A DNA stretch of 15,756 bases, from assembly GCA_009699825.1 (NCBI GenBank), contig WLNM01000013.1, positions 1 to 15,756 on the forward strand. The letters are read 5' to 3'. This document shows, one piece after another, positions 1 to 7,731 of this stretch. Source of the DNA: Actinomycetota bacterium. GTDB lineage: Bacteria; Actinomycetota; Actinomycetes; Nanopelagicales; Nanopelagicaceae. Every line of letters starts with the position of its first letter. Position 1 is the stretch's first letter. The notes beneath the pieces are model-generated. The model saw only the letters and a program-made list of their open reading frames with translations, made no database searches and was not told the origin of the DNA. Position numbers and translations under genes: made by a program.

Positions 1-2361
1 AACTTTATTTTCCCAGTGGATCACTCCAAGGAAATGACTGCCATTACAGCAGAGAGTATGCGTCAATACAAAGAGTTTGGAACATTTACTGAATCGGGTG
101 GAATTGAAGTTGCTCGTACTCCAGAGCGCATGCAAGAACTTGCTCGTCGTATTACTTCTGCAAAATCATGGGGCGTCGATGGTGGTCGAATTATTTCCCC
201 TGAAGAAGTGAAGAAGTTAGTTCCATACATTGATGAAACGGTAATCCTTGGTGGGTATTACCAACCTACGGTGGGCGTTGTTGACTCACTTCGTACAGGT
301 ACATTGATGCGCGAAAAGGCTGCCGAAATGGGCGCCGCACAATCATTTGCAAACGTTGAAGTACAAGACATCACAGTTGAAAATGGTCACGTTAAGGCTG
401 TTGTCACTGATCAAGGAACAATCGAAGCTGAATACGTTGTTATCGCGTGTGGTTGTTGGTCACCAAAGCTTGCAGCAATGGCTGGCGCACACATTCCATT
501 GACTCCTGCTGTGCACCAAATGAAAGACATTGGGCCTGTTCCATTCTTCGCTGGTGCAAAGGGTGATATCGAATGGCCAATTATTCGCGACATGGACACT
601 TTCATGTATGAGCGTCAACATGGAACTGGTCTTGAAATTGGATCGTATGCTCACCGTCCAATTCTTTATAACGCAGAAGATTTGCCATCAAATGCAACTG
701 CAACTCTATCTCCAACTGAGTTTGCATTTACGCAAGCAGACTTTGATATTCAAGACGAACACTCATACGAATTGATGCCATCAATTGTTGGAGATGAAAA
801 CGTTCGCGAAAAGTATGCATGTAACGGAATTCTTTCCTACACACCAGATGGAATGCCTGTCCTAGGTGAAACTCCTGAGGTTAAGGGTCTTTGGTCTGTT
901 GCAGCGGTTTGGATAAAAGAAGGTCCAGGAACTGCAAAGTCTGTTGCTGAGTGGATGGTCTTGGGAGATTCGCATATTGATCTTCACGCATCAAACATTG
1001 CTCGCTTCCATGAGCACCACAAAGATGACAAGCACGTAAAAGCTCGCGTTGCTGAGTCATTTAATAAGACTTACGGAATTGTTCACCCTCTCGAGCAATA
1101 CGAATCAAATCGTAAAGTTCGCTTATCTCCTTATTACGATCGCGAAGCAAAGCTTGGTGCAGTCTTTTATGAGACAGCAGGATGGGAACGACCATTTTGG
1201 TATGAAAGCAATAAAGAACTCGTTGCCAAATTTGGTGACAAAGTAATGCCACGTACTGCTGAATGGGAATCACGCTGGTGGTCACCAATTATCAATGCTG
1301 AACACTTACAAATGCGCGAGACAGCTGGCATCGTGGATCTGACCGCATTTGCTTACTTTGATATCACTGGACCATCCGCACTTGCTGTTGTACAAAAGGC
1401 CGCACTACGTCAGATGGATGTAGCAGTTGGTCGCGTTGTTTATACGCCAGTGCTTGGTCCAAATGGTGGGTTCAAATCAGATTTAACAATCATGCGACTC
1501 GGTGATTCACACTTCCGTGTGGTTACTGGCGGTGCACACGGTATGGCAGATAAGAAGTGGTTTGCAGACTTGTTGCCAACAGATGGTTCAGCAACAATCA
1601 AAGACATTACGTCTAATTACACAACTCTTGGCGTGTGGGGTCCGAATGCACGAAAGATTGTGCAAGAAGTTACATCTGCTGACATGAGCAATGAAGCATT
1701 TAAGTTCAGCACATGCAAGGAAATTGATATCAAGGGCGTAAAAGTTCTTGCATCTCGTATTTCTTACGTTGGCGATCTTGGCTGGGAGTTCTACGTACCA
1801 ATGGCTGATGGTCCTGCTCTGTGGGATGCGCTTTGGGAAGCTGGTAAGAACCACGGAATGATTGCTGTTGGTATTGGTGTGTACGGAACTACTGGTCGTC
1901 TTGAAAAGTGTTACCGCGCTTACGGACCAGAACTTGAAACTGAGTACACAGTGGTTGAAGCAGGAATGCAGTCACCAAAGCTTAAAGAAGCAGACTTCGT
2001 CGGTAAAGAAGCTCACGTGAAGCACCGCAGCGAAAAGCCAGTTGCGATGCTCTGCACTTTATTCGTTGATGATCACAAATCTTCAACAGGTGAGAAGCGA
2101 TACATGATGGGAAGCGAACCAATTCTGACTCTGGACAAGAAACCAATTACTGATGCACATGGACGTCGTTCATATGTAACAAGTGCTGGTTCTGCACCAT
2201 CTCTTGGCAAGCACATTTTGATGTCGTACTTGCCAACAGAGCTTGCCGTTGCTGGTAACAAATTTATTGTTGAATACCTTGGTGAGCACTACCCATGTTC
2301 AATTGCTGAAGTAGGGGCTACATCAGTATTTGATCCATCCAATGAGAGGATTTTGTCGTAA
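1..2361 (+). CDS. Dimethylglycine/sarcosine dehydrogenase-like flavoprotein with GcvT domain (5' partial)
   Basis: Likely oxidises an N-methyl group of dimethylglycine, sarcosine or a related amine with FAD and captures the carbon as 5,10-methylene-THF. The reading frame is open to the first base, so the GTG at 16 is an internal codon. About 50-60 residues are missing, including the expected GxGxxG FAD motif and the flavin-attachment region. Numbering from that GTG: the rest of the DAO-type flavin domain runs to about 325 (GGYYQP, then HQMKDIGPVPFF, then a KEGPGTAKSVAEWM C-terminal flavin segment). A middle FAO-type domain follows to about 390 with WERPFWYE, then a GcvT domain (GGFKSDLTI, YVGDLGWEFYVP, GRLEKCYRAYGPEL) and a GcvT C-terminal barrel to 781. 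The stop overlaps the etfB start (TAATG), so ETF is the likely electron acceptor. The exact amine substrate cannot be read from the sequence; other GcvT-fused oxidoreductases are possible. Confidence 0.88.
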   Translation, partial: NFIFPVDHSKEMTAITAESMRQYKEFGTFTESGGIEVARTPERMQELARRITSAKSWGVDGGRIISPEEVKKLVPYIDETVILGGYYQPTVGVVDSLRTGTLMREKAAEMGAAQSFANVEVQDITVENGHVKAVVTDQGTIEAEYVVIACGCWSPKLAAMAGAHIPLTPAVHQMKDIGPVPFFAGAKGDIEWPIIRDMDTFMYERQHGTGLEIGSYAHRPILYNAEDLPSNATATLSPTEFAFTQADFDIQDEHSYELMPSIVGDENVREKYACNGILSYTPDGMPVLGETPEVKGLWSVAAVWIKEGPGTAKSVAEWMVLGDSHIDLHASNIARFHEHHKDDKHVKARVAESFNKTYGIVHPLEQYESNRKVRLSPYYDREAKLGAVFYETAGWERPFWYESNKELVAKFGDKVMPRTAEWESRWWSPIINAEHLQMRETAGIVDLTAFAYFDITGPSALAVVQKAALRQMDVAVGRVVYTPVLGPNGGFKSDLTIMRLGDSHFRVVTGGAHGMADKKWFADLLPTDGSATIKDITSNYTTLGVWGPNARKIVQEVTSADMSNEAFKFSTCKEIDIKGVKVLASRISYVGDLGWEFYVPMADGPALWDALWEAGKNHGMIAVGIGVYGTTGRLEKCYRAYGPELETEYTVVEAGMQSPKLKEADFVGKEAHVKHRSEKPVAMLCTLFVDDHKSSTGEKRYMMGSEPILTLDKKPITDAHGRRSYVTSAGSAPSLGKHILMSYLPTELAVAGNKFIVEYLGEHYPCSIAEVGATSVFDPSNERILS

Positions 2362-3116
2362 TGGATGTTTTAGTCTGTTTAAAGCGAGTACCTCTCGCAG
2401 GTGGAACGTTAATTCTTACACCGGATGCAAAAGATATTGAAACGAAGCATCTTGGTTTTGGAATCAGTCCGCACGAAGAAAATGCTGTCGAAGCTGGCGT
2501 GCAACTAGTGGAGCAAATGGGTGGCTCACTTACTCTGCTTACCCTTGGACCATCAGATGCCGAAGAACAACTGCGTGCGCAATTAGCAATTGGTGCAACT
2601 CGTGCGGTTTTACTGGAAACTGATGGGCAAGAGTGGGATCCGCAAGCAACGGCTGCAGCGTTAGTAGATGCAATCAACGCTGAAGAGACAAAATTTGATC
2701 TCATTATATTCGGTGCAGAATCGGTTGATAGCGCTGGATATCAAATTCATGTGCGCGTAGCCCACGCACTTAATCGCCCGATAGTTACAAATGTAAAAGC
2801 GATGAAGATTGAAAATGGAATCGCATCATGTGAACGCGTTGTCGCTACAGGCCGCGAGCATTATGAAGCACCACTTCCAGCAATTGTGACCGTACGAGAT
2901 GGATTAAACATTCCTCGTTATCCGTCAGTGCCAGGTCGCATGCAAGCACGAAAGAAGCCAGTGGATATGAAAAAAGCAGAACCAAGCGTTCCAAAGTTGG
3001 AAAAACTCAACCTAACTATTGCTCCATCTAAATCAACAGGAGCAGAAATTTTGGGTAATGGCGCAGAAGCAGTTCCAGCCTTAGTTGAAGTTCTAAAGAA
3101 GATCGGAGCGCTCTAA
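2361..3116 (+). CDS. etfB: Electron transfer flavoprotein, beta subunit
   Basis: Small subunit of the soluble FAD/AMP heterodimer that takes electrons from flavin dehydrogenases. It has 251 residues, the usual EtfB length. Visible marks are the N-terminal VLVCLKRVPL strand, the SPHEENAVEAG segment, LLTLGPSDAEEQLR, the IIFGAESVDSAG nucleotide-binding stretch and the late GRMQARKKPV signature before a long C-terminal tail that should wrap around EtfA. The start ATG shares its A with the stop of the upstream flavoprotein, and a GAGAGGA element lies about 10 bases upstream. Its stop overlaps etfA in the same way (TAATG). Genes placed like this indicate an ETF dedicated to the upstream amine dehydrogenase, rather than to fatty acid oxidation. 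I see no features of bifurcating ETFs that I could defend by eye. Confidence 0.95.
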   Translation: MDVLVCLKRVPLAGGTLILTPDAKDIETKHLGFGISPHEENAVEAGVQLVEQMGGSLTLLTLGPSDAEEQLRAQLAIGATRAVLLETDGQEWDPQATAAALVDAINAEETKFDLIIFGAESVDSAGYQIHVRVAHALNRPIVTNVKAMKIENGIASCERVVATGREHYEAPLPAIVTVRDGLNIPRYPSVPGRMQARKKPVDMKKAEPSVPKLEKLNLTIAPSKSTGAEILGNGAEAVPALVEVLKKIGAL

Positions 3117-4078
3117 TGATTTTGGTACTTGTAGATCACGACCGAGGAGAACTAGATCCATTGTCACTGCGAGCACTTACTGCCGCACGCAAACTTGGAC
3201 AAGATGTTGAAGCAGTTGTCATTGGCAAAGATGGCGCTGGCGTTGCAGGAGTTGTCGGCGAATACGGTGCAAAGGTTTTACACGTTGCAGCGCACGCTGA
3301 CATTACTGATTACACACCCCAAGCATCTGGTCGCTCCCTTAAGGACCTAGTTGGAAAACTAAATCCTGCTGCTGTGATTGCAGCCGGAAGTCCACGTGGA
3401 AATGAACAATTGGCACACCTTGCAGCATTTTTGGATGCTCCAATGGCTTCTGATTGTTCATCAATCACACTCGGCACACCTCACGTTGTACAACGTGCTC
3501 GTTGGGCGGGAAATCTAATCGAAGAAGCAAATGTCCATTCACCATTACTAATTGCTTCAATATTTCCATTTTCTGTCGAATCAGAGTCTGCAAATGCTAG
3601 TGCTGCAACTGTTTCAGAGTTTGAACCAACACTTGAAGCAAGTGACACAGTTGTTCGAATTCTCAGTCGTGATTCGGGTGAATCAAAAAGTGGTGGCGTA
3701 ACACTTACTGATGCAAAGGTGATTATTTCTGGTGGTCGTGGAGTTGGCGGTCCAGAAGGTTTCAGTAAGCTAGAAGAACTTGCTTCATTAATGGAAGGCA
3801 CAGTTGGATGCTCACGTGTTGTGACAGCATCTGGTTGGCGCCCACACGCAGAACAAGTTGGTCAGACTGGTTCGAAGGTTGCGCCAGATCTTTACATTGC
3901 GTGTGGAATTTCTGGTGCTATGCAACACATTGCTGGCATGAAGAACAGCAAGACAATCGTTGTTATCAATACAGATCCTGAGGCTCCAATCCTTAACTAT
4001 GCAGATTACGCAATCATCGGTGACTTGCATCAAGTACTTCCAGCACTTACTAGCGCAGTACGAGCAGCAAAGGGATAA
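3116..4078 (+). CDS. etfA: Electron transfer flavoprotein, alpha subunit
   Basis: Large ETF subunit, 320 residues, binding the redox-active FAD. The N-terminal half (1-185) is the weakly conserved ETF alpha/beta domain. The C-terminal half carries the FAD site: SGGRGVGGPEGF (205-216), EQVGQTGSKVAPDLYIACGI (about 246-265), SGAMQHIAGM, and INTDPEAPI (284-292). The start ATG overlaps the etfB stop, with a GGAG Shine-Dalgarno 7 bases upstream. The gene ends two bases before fhs, so etf and C1 genes appear to be cotranscribed. Electrons from methyl oxidation would normally pass from here to an ETF:quinone oxidoreductase, which is not encoded in this window. Confidence 0.95.
   Translation: MILVLVDHDRGELDPLSLRALTAARKLGQDVEAVVIGKDGAGVAGVVGEYGAKVLHVAAHADITDYTPQASGRSLKDLVGKLNPAAVIAAGSPRGNEQLAHLAAFLDAPMASDCSSITLGTPHVVQRARWAGNLIEEANVHSPLLIASIFPFSVESESANASAATVSEFEPTLEASDTVVRILSRDSGESKSGGVTLTDAKVIISGGRGVGGPEGFSKLEELASLMEGTVGCSRVVTASGWRPHAEQVGQTGSKVAPDLYIACGISGAMQHIAGMKNSKTIVVINTDPEAPILNYADYAIIGDLHQVLPALTSAVRAAKG
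4069..4075 (+). promoter_or_regulatory. Shine-Dalgarno site of fhs
   Basis: AAAGGGA lies 5 bases before the fhs ATG, inside the last codons of etfA. It is a good ribosome site and supports the chosen fhs start. Confidence 0.6.
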
Positions 4079-4080
4079 AA

Positions 4081-5745
4081 ATGTCTGATATCGAAATTGC
4101 ACAGAAAGCCACAATGAAACCAATTCTCGACATTGGTGCTTCACTTGGAATTGGTGCTGAGCATCTCGAGCCGTACGGACACTACAAAGCAAAGATCTCT
4201 TTAAAGTATTTGGATTCGTTACCAAAAAAGAGCGATAGCAAACTTGTTTTAGTTACAGCTATTAGCCCAACACCAGCTGGTGAAGGAAAGACAACAACAA
4301 CTGTTGGCTTAGGAGATGCACTTCGTCATATTGGCAAGAACGCACTCATTGCACTTCGCGAACCATCTCTCGGCCCAGTTTTTGGAATGAAGGGTGGAGC
4401 TGCAGGCGGCGGATTCGCACAAGTTGTTCCGATGGAAGATATCAATCTTCACTTCACCGGAGATTTCAGTGCTATCGCACTAGCAAATAACTTGCTCGCA
4501 GCACTTTTGGATAATCACATACATCATGGCAACACGCTAGATATTGATGTGCGCCGCGTTGCATGGAAGCGCGTAGTAGATATGAATGATCGCGCACTTC
4601 GTGAAATCGTTGCATCCCTCGGTGGAGTTGGAAACGGAATGCCACGTCAAGATGGTTTCGACATCGTTGTTGCATCAGAGATCATGGCGATTTTCTGTCT
4701 TGCTACTTCTATCGAAGATCTTAAAGAGAGAATGGGCAAAATCGTTGTGGCATACACACGCGATAAGAAACCGGTTCTTGCTAGCGATCTCAATGCTCAT
4801 GGAGCGATGACCGTAATTCTTAAAGATGCATTCCAACCAAACTTGGTACAAACGCTAGAAAACACTCCAGCATTTGTACACGGTGGCCCATTTGCAAATA
4901 TTGCTCACGGCTGCAACTCAGTTGTTGCAACAACATCGGCGCTTAAACTCGCGGATTACGTCGTAACAGAGGCAGGCTTTGGCGCAGATCTTGGAGCTGA
5001 AAAGTTCATCGACATTAAGTGCCGCAAAGCTGGAATCGCACCATCTGCGTGTGTGCTTGTAGCAACAATTCGTGCAATTAAATACCACGGTGGTGCTGAC
5101 TTGAAGACAATCACTGATGAAAATCTTGATGCTCTCGAAAAGGGAATCGTTAACTTAGAGCGTCACATCAAGAACATCACAACTGTCTATAACTTGCCAT
5201 TAGTTGTTTCAATCAATCACTTCACAAGTGATACAAAGGCAGAAGTTGAACTACTCCGCAAGAAAGTTGAGGCACTCGGTGTCAAAATTGTTCTTGCAAC
5301 TCACTGGGCAGATGGCGGTAAAGGTGCAGCGGATCTTGCTCACGCTGTTGTCGAACTCTGCGAGAAACCATCCAAGATGACATTTGTTTACGAAGACAGT
5401 GCCACGTTGTGGGAAAAAGTAACAGCGGTTGCTACGAAAATTTACGGTGCAGCAGATGTCACAGCTGATGCCAAGGTACGCAACAAAATTAAGGAGTTGC
5501 AGGAGAGTGGCTATGGGCACTTCCCAATATGTGTTGCAAAGACTCAGTACTCATTCTCAACCGATGCTGCCCTTCGTGGGGCGCCAAGCGGTCACTCACT
5601 AAACATTCGAGAAGTTCGATTATCTGCAGGTGCCGAATTTATTGTTCTGGTTTGTGGTGAAGTGATGACAATGCCGGGATTACCAAAGGTTCCTTCCGCA
5701 GAGCGCATAGATTACATTGATGGCAAAGTTGTGGGGCTCTTTTAG
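4081..5745 (+). CDS. fhs: Formate-tetrahydrofolate ligase
   Basis: Catalyses formate + THF + ATP to 10-formyl-THF + ADP + Pi, reversibly. It is 554 residues, the family's standard length. The P-loop TPAGEGKTTTT is at 64-74, followed by the hallmark EPSLGPVFGMKGGAAGGG (about 94-111) and FTGDFSAIALANNLLAALLDNH. Later signatures PAFVHGGPFANIAHGCNS and TEAGFGADLGAEKF are intact, as is MTMPGLPKVP near the C-terminus. It sits between an amine dehydrogenase/ETF module and a formate dehydrogenase. This suggests operation in the reverse, ATP-forming direction, releasing formate from formyl-THF for oxidation; the sequence cannot show direction. The gene is one base from fdsG. Confidence 0.97.
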   Translation: MSDIEIAQKATMKPILDIGASLGIGAEHLEPYGHYKAKISLKYLDSLPKKSDSKLVLVTAISPTPAGEGKTTTTVGLGDALRHIGKNALIALREPSLGPVFGMKGGAAGGGFAQVVPMEDINLHFTGDFSAIALANNLLAALLDNHIHHGNTLDIDVRRVAWKRVVDMNDRALREIVASLGGVGNGMPRQDGFDIVVASEIMAIFCLATSIEDLKERMGKIVVAYTRDKKPVLASDLNAHGAMTVILKDAFQPNLVQTLENTPAFVHGGPFANIAHGCNSVVATTSALKLADYVVTEAGFGADLGAEKFIDIKCRKAGIAPSACVLVATIRAIKYHGGADLKTITDENLDALEKGIVNLERHIKNITTVYNLPLVVSINHFTSDTKAEVELLRKKVEALGVKIVLATHWADGGKGAADLAHAVVELCEKPSKMTFVYEDSATLWEKVTAVATKIYGAADVTADAKVRNKIKELQESGYGHFPICVAKTQYSFSTDAALRGAPSGHSLNIREVRLSAGAEFIVLVCGEVMTMPGLPKVPSAERIDYIDGKVVGLF

Positions 5746-5746
5746 A

Positions 5747-6190
5747 ATGTCATATCCATCATGGAGTATCGAAGAAGGAACACAAGTGTTGTCTTCTTTA
5801 AAAAACGTTCAAGGTCCAGTGCTAATTGCGCTGCAAGCTATTCAAGAGCGTTTTGGTTATGTCCATGATGAGGCAGTTTCCCTGATAGCGGAAACTTTTA
5901 ACGTTTCCAGAGCAGATGTTCACGGTGTGCTTACTTATTATCACGATTTACGTACAACACCTTCACCTGTTCGCTTAATCCAGATATGTGTAGCAGAAGC
6001 GTGCCAAGCAGTAGGTTCTCGCGATCTTGTTGCAGCAGTTGAGAAAAAACTTGGAAAGAAGATTGACCAATCGTACGCTGATGTCGAAATAAAATCCGCA
6101 TACTGCTTTGGAAATTGCGCTCTAGGACCTGCTGCAATGGTTGATGGACAATTAATGGGTCGTGCAAGTGTTGAGAAGATCACCGCATGA
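5747..6190 (+). CDS. fdsG: NAD-dependent formate dehydrogenase, gamma (NuoE-like [2Fe-2S]) subunit
   Basis: Thioredoxin-like [2Fe-2S] subunit that pairs with FdsB in the diaphorase part of soluble formate dehydrogenase. I start it at ATG 5747, giving 147 residues, because this lies one base after the fhs TAG. An earlier in-frame ATG at 5717 would only add ten residues inside fhs. Cluster ligands are C81 and C86 (CVAEAC) and C120 and C124 (CFGNC). The AEACQAVG and FGNCALGPAAMVDG wording resembles FdsG more than respiratory NuoE. The N-terminal helical part (LIALQAIQERFGYV, then GVLTYYHDLRTTP) is typical. It overlaps fdsB by four bases (ATGA). Confidence 0.93.
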   Translation: MSYPSWSIEEGTQVLSSLKNVQGPVLIALQAIQERFGYVHDEAVSLIAETFNVSRADVHGVLTYYHDLRTTPSPVRLIQICVAEACQAVGSRDLVAAVEKKLGKKIDQSYADVEIKSAYCFGNCALGPAAMVDGQLMGRASVEKITA

Positions 6191-7731
6191 GCACCGTTGT
6201 TTATATTCCTAATGACAGTGCTGCCATTTCTATTGGCGCAGATCAAGTTGCAGCGCTTGTTGCACAAGAAGCAGTTAAGCGCTCACTCAAAGTTACTATT
6301 GTTAGAAATGGAACTCGTGGTGCGCTCTGGCTAGAAACACTCATTGAAGTTTCAACACCACAAGGGCGTATTGCTTATGGGCCCGTGCAACCAGAAGATG
6401 TTTCATCTTTATTTGATGCAGATTTCTTAAATGGTGGTGCGCATCCACTTGCACTTGGCTTAACGGATCAGATTGCATGGTTTGCAGGACAAGATCGCGT
6501 TACGTATAGGCGCGTTGGAATTATTGACCCCCTCTCACTAAAAGATTACGAAGCCCACGGTGGTTTAGTTGGATTGCGCAAAGCAGTTAAACAAAGCGGT
6601 GCAGATATCGTCGCAGAAGTTACAGCATCTGGTTTACGTGGACGCGGGGGAGCAGGTTTTCCTGCCGGTATTAAATGGAAGACGGTTCTTGATGCGAAAG
6701 CTGATCAAAAATATGTTTGCTGTAACGCAGATGAAGGCGATAGCGGAACATTTGCCGATCGTATTTTGATTGAAGCAGACCCATTTACTTTGATTGAAGG
6801 AATGGCAATTGCAGCTGTTGCAGTCGGTGCAACAGAAGGATTTGTTTACTTGCGCTCTGAGTATCCAACTGCAATCAAACGTTTATGTGATGCAATTGAT
6901 ATCGCAAAAAGTGCAGGAGTAATTGGTTCTTCTGTATTAGGAAGTGCGCATGCGTTTAATCTAGAAGTTCGAGTCGGTGCGGGTTCTTATGTCTGTGGTG
7001 AAGAAACTGCAATGCTTGAAAGTCTTGAAGGAAAGCGTGGTGTGATTCGATCTAAGCCACCGCTACCTGCAATTGCTGGATTATTCGGTAAACCAACGAT
7101 TATTAATAACGTTTTAACTCTTGCAAGTGTTCCGGCAATTTTGGCCGATGGAGCTGGTGCATATGCTGCACGCGGAACTGGGCGTTCACTTGGTACACAG
7201 GTTTTCCAATTAGCAGGAAACATTGCCCGTGGTGGAATTATCGAAACAGCTTTTGGAATTACATTAGAGACACTTGTTAAAACTTTTGGTGGCGGAACGC
7301 TCAGTGGCAAGCCACTGCGTGCTATTCAAATCGGTGGACCACTGGGTGCCTACTTCAATTCATCTCAACTAAACGTTTCAATGGATTACGAATCACTTGC
7401 GGCAGCTGGTGGAATGCTTGGCCACGGCGGAGTTGTTCTATTCGATGACAACGTAGATCTTGCACAGCAAGCTAAGTTTGCAATGGAGTTTTGTGCCCTC
7501 GAATCATGTGGCAAGTGCACACCGTGTCGTTTAGGCTCAACACGGGGTGCTGAAACCATTGAAAAAATTATTTCTGGCGTAGATGTCCCCGCAAATAAGT
7601 TATTGCTCTTAGACTTGTGCGAAGTAATGACGGATGGATCTCTCTGCGCGATGGGCGGACTTACTCCGCTTCCTGTAAAGAGTGCAATGAATAATTTCCC
7701 AGAAGATTTTACGGGAGGTGCGAAGAAATGA
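6187..7731 (+). CDS. fdsB: NAD-dependent formate dehydrogenase, beta (NuoF-like FMN/NADH) subunit
   Basis: Carries FMN, a [4Fe-4S] cluster and the NAD site where electrons from formate reduce NAD+. It has 514 residues. Residues 1 to about 110 form an N-terminal extension with a thioredoxin-like pattern but no cysteines, as known for FdsB. The FMN/NADH core starts with GLRGRGGAGFPAGIKW (149-164) and CNADEGDSGTFADR (179-192). YVCGEETAMLESLEGKRG lies near 268-285. An SLBB region follows, then the cluster ligands C441, C444, C447 (CGKCTPC) and C487 (SLCAMGG). All expected ligands are present. The start is set by the ATGA overlap with fdsG, and the gene overlaps fdsA by ATGA too, indicating stoichiometric coupled translation of the three subunits. 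Confidence 0.95.
   Translation: MSTVVYIPNDSAAISIGADQVAALVAQEAVKRSLKVTIVRNGTRGALWLETLIEVSTPQGRIAYGPVQPEDVSSLFDADFLNGGAHPLALGLTDQIAWFAGQDRVTYRRVGIIDPLSLKDYEAHGGLVGLRKAVKQSGADIVAEVTASGLRGRGGAGFPAGIKWKTVLDAKADQKYVCCNADEGDSGTFADRILIEADPFTLIEGMAIAAVAVGATEGFVYLRSEYPTAIKRLCDAIDIAKSAGVIGSSVLGSAHAFNLEVRVGAGSYVCGEETAMLESLEGKRGVIRSKPPLPAIAGLFGKPTIINNVLTLASVPAILADGAGAYAARGTGRSLGTQVFQLAGNIARGGIIETAFGITLETLVKTFGGGTLSGKPLRAIQIGGPLGAYFNSSQLNVSMDYESLAAAGGMLGHGGVVLFDDNVDLAQQAKFAMEFCALESCGKCTPCRLGSTRGAETIEKIISGVDVPANKLLLLDLCEVMTDGSLCAMGGLTPLPVKSAMNNFPEDFTGGAKK
7713..7720 (+). promoter_or_regulatory. Strong Shine-Dalgarno site of fdsA
   Basis: GGGAGGTG lies 7 bases before the fdsA ATG, within the end of fdsB. 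It is one of the clearest ribosome sites in the window and fixes the fdsA start. Confidence 0.65.

Noticed and set aside
16..18. GTG as the start of the first gene
   Set aside because: The frame is open back to base 1 and the protein lacks the N-terminal flavin-binding part of its family, so the gene simply begins outside the window.
2318..2704. Open frame of 128 codons on the minus strand
   Set aside because: It lies opposite the flavoprotein end and etfB, has Ser/Ala-rich low-information sequence and no family resemblance; an antisense shadow.
3812..4225. Open frame of 137 codons on the minus strand across the etfA/fhs junction
   Set aside because: It is antisense to two clear genes, and the Cys/Leu/Arg-rich translation looks like no known protein.
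5717..5746. Earlier ATG start for fdsG inside fhs
   Set aside because: It adds ten residues in the fhs coding region that do not resemble the family; ATG 5747 directly after the fhs stop is more natural.
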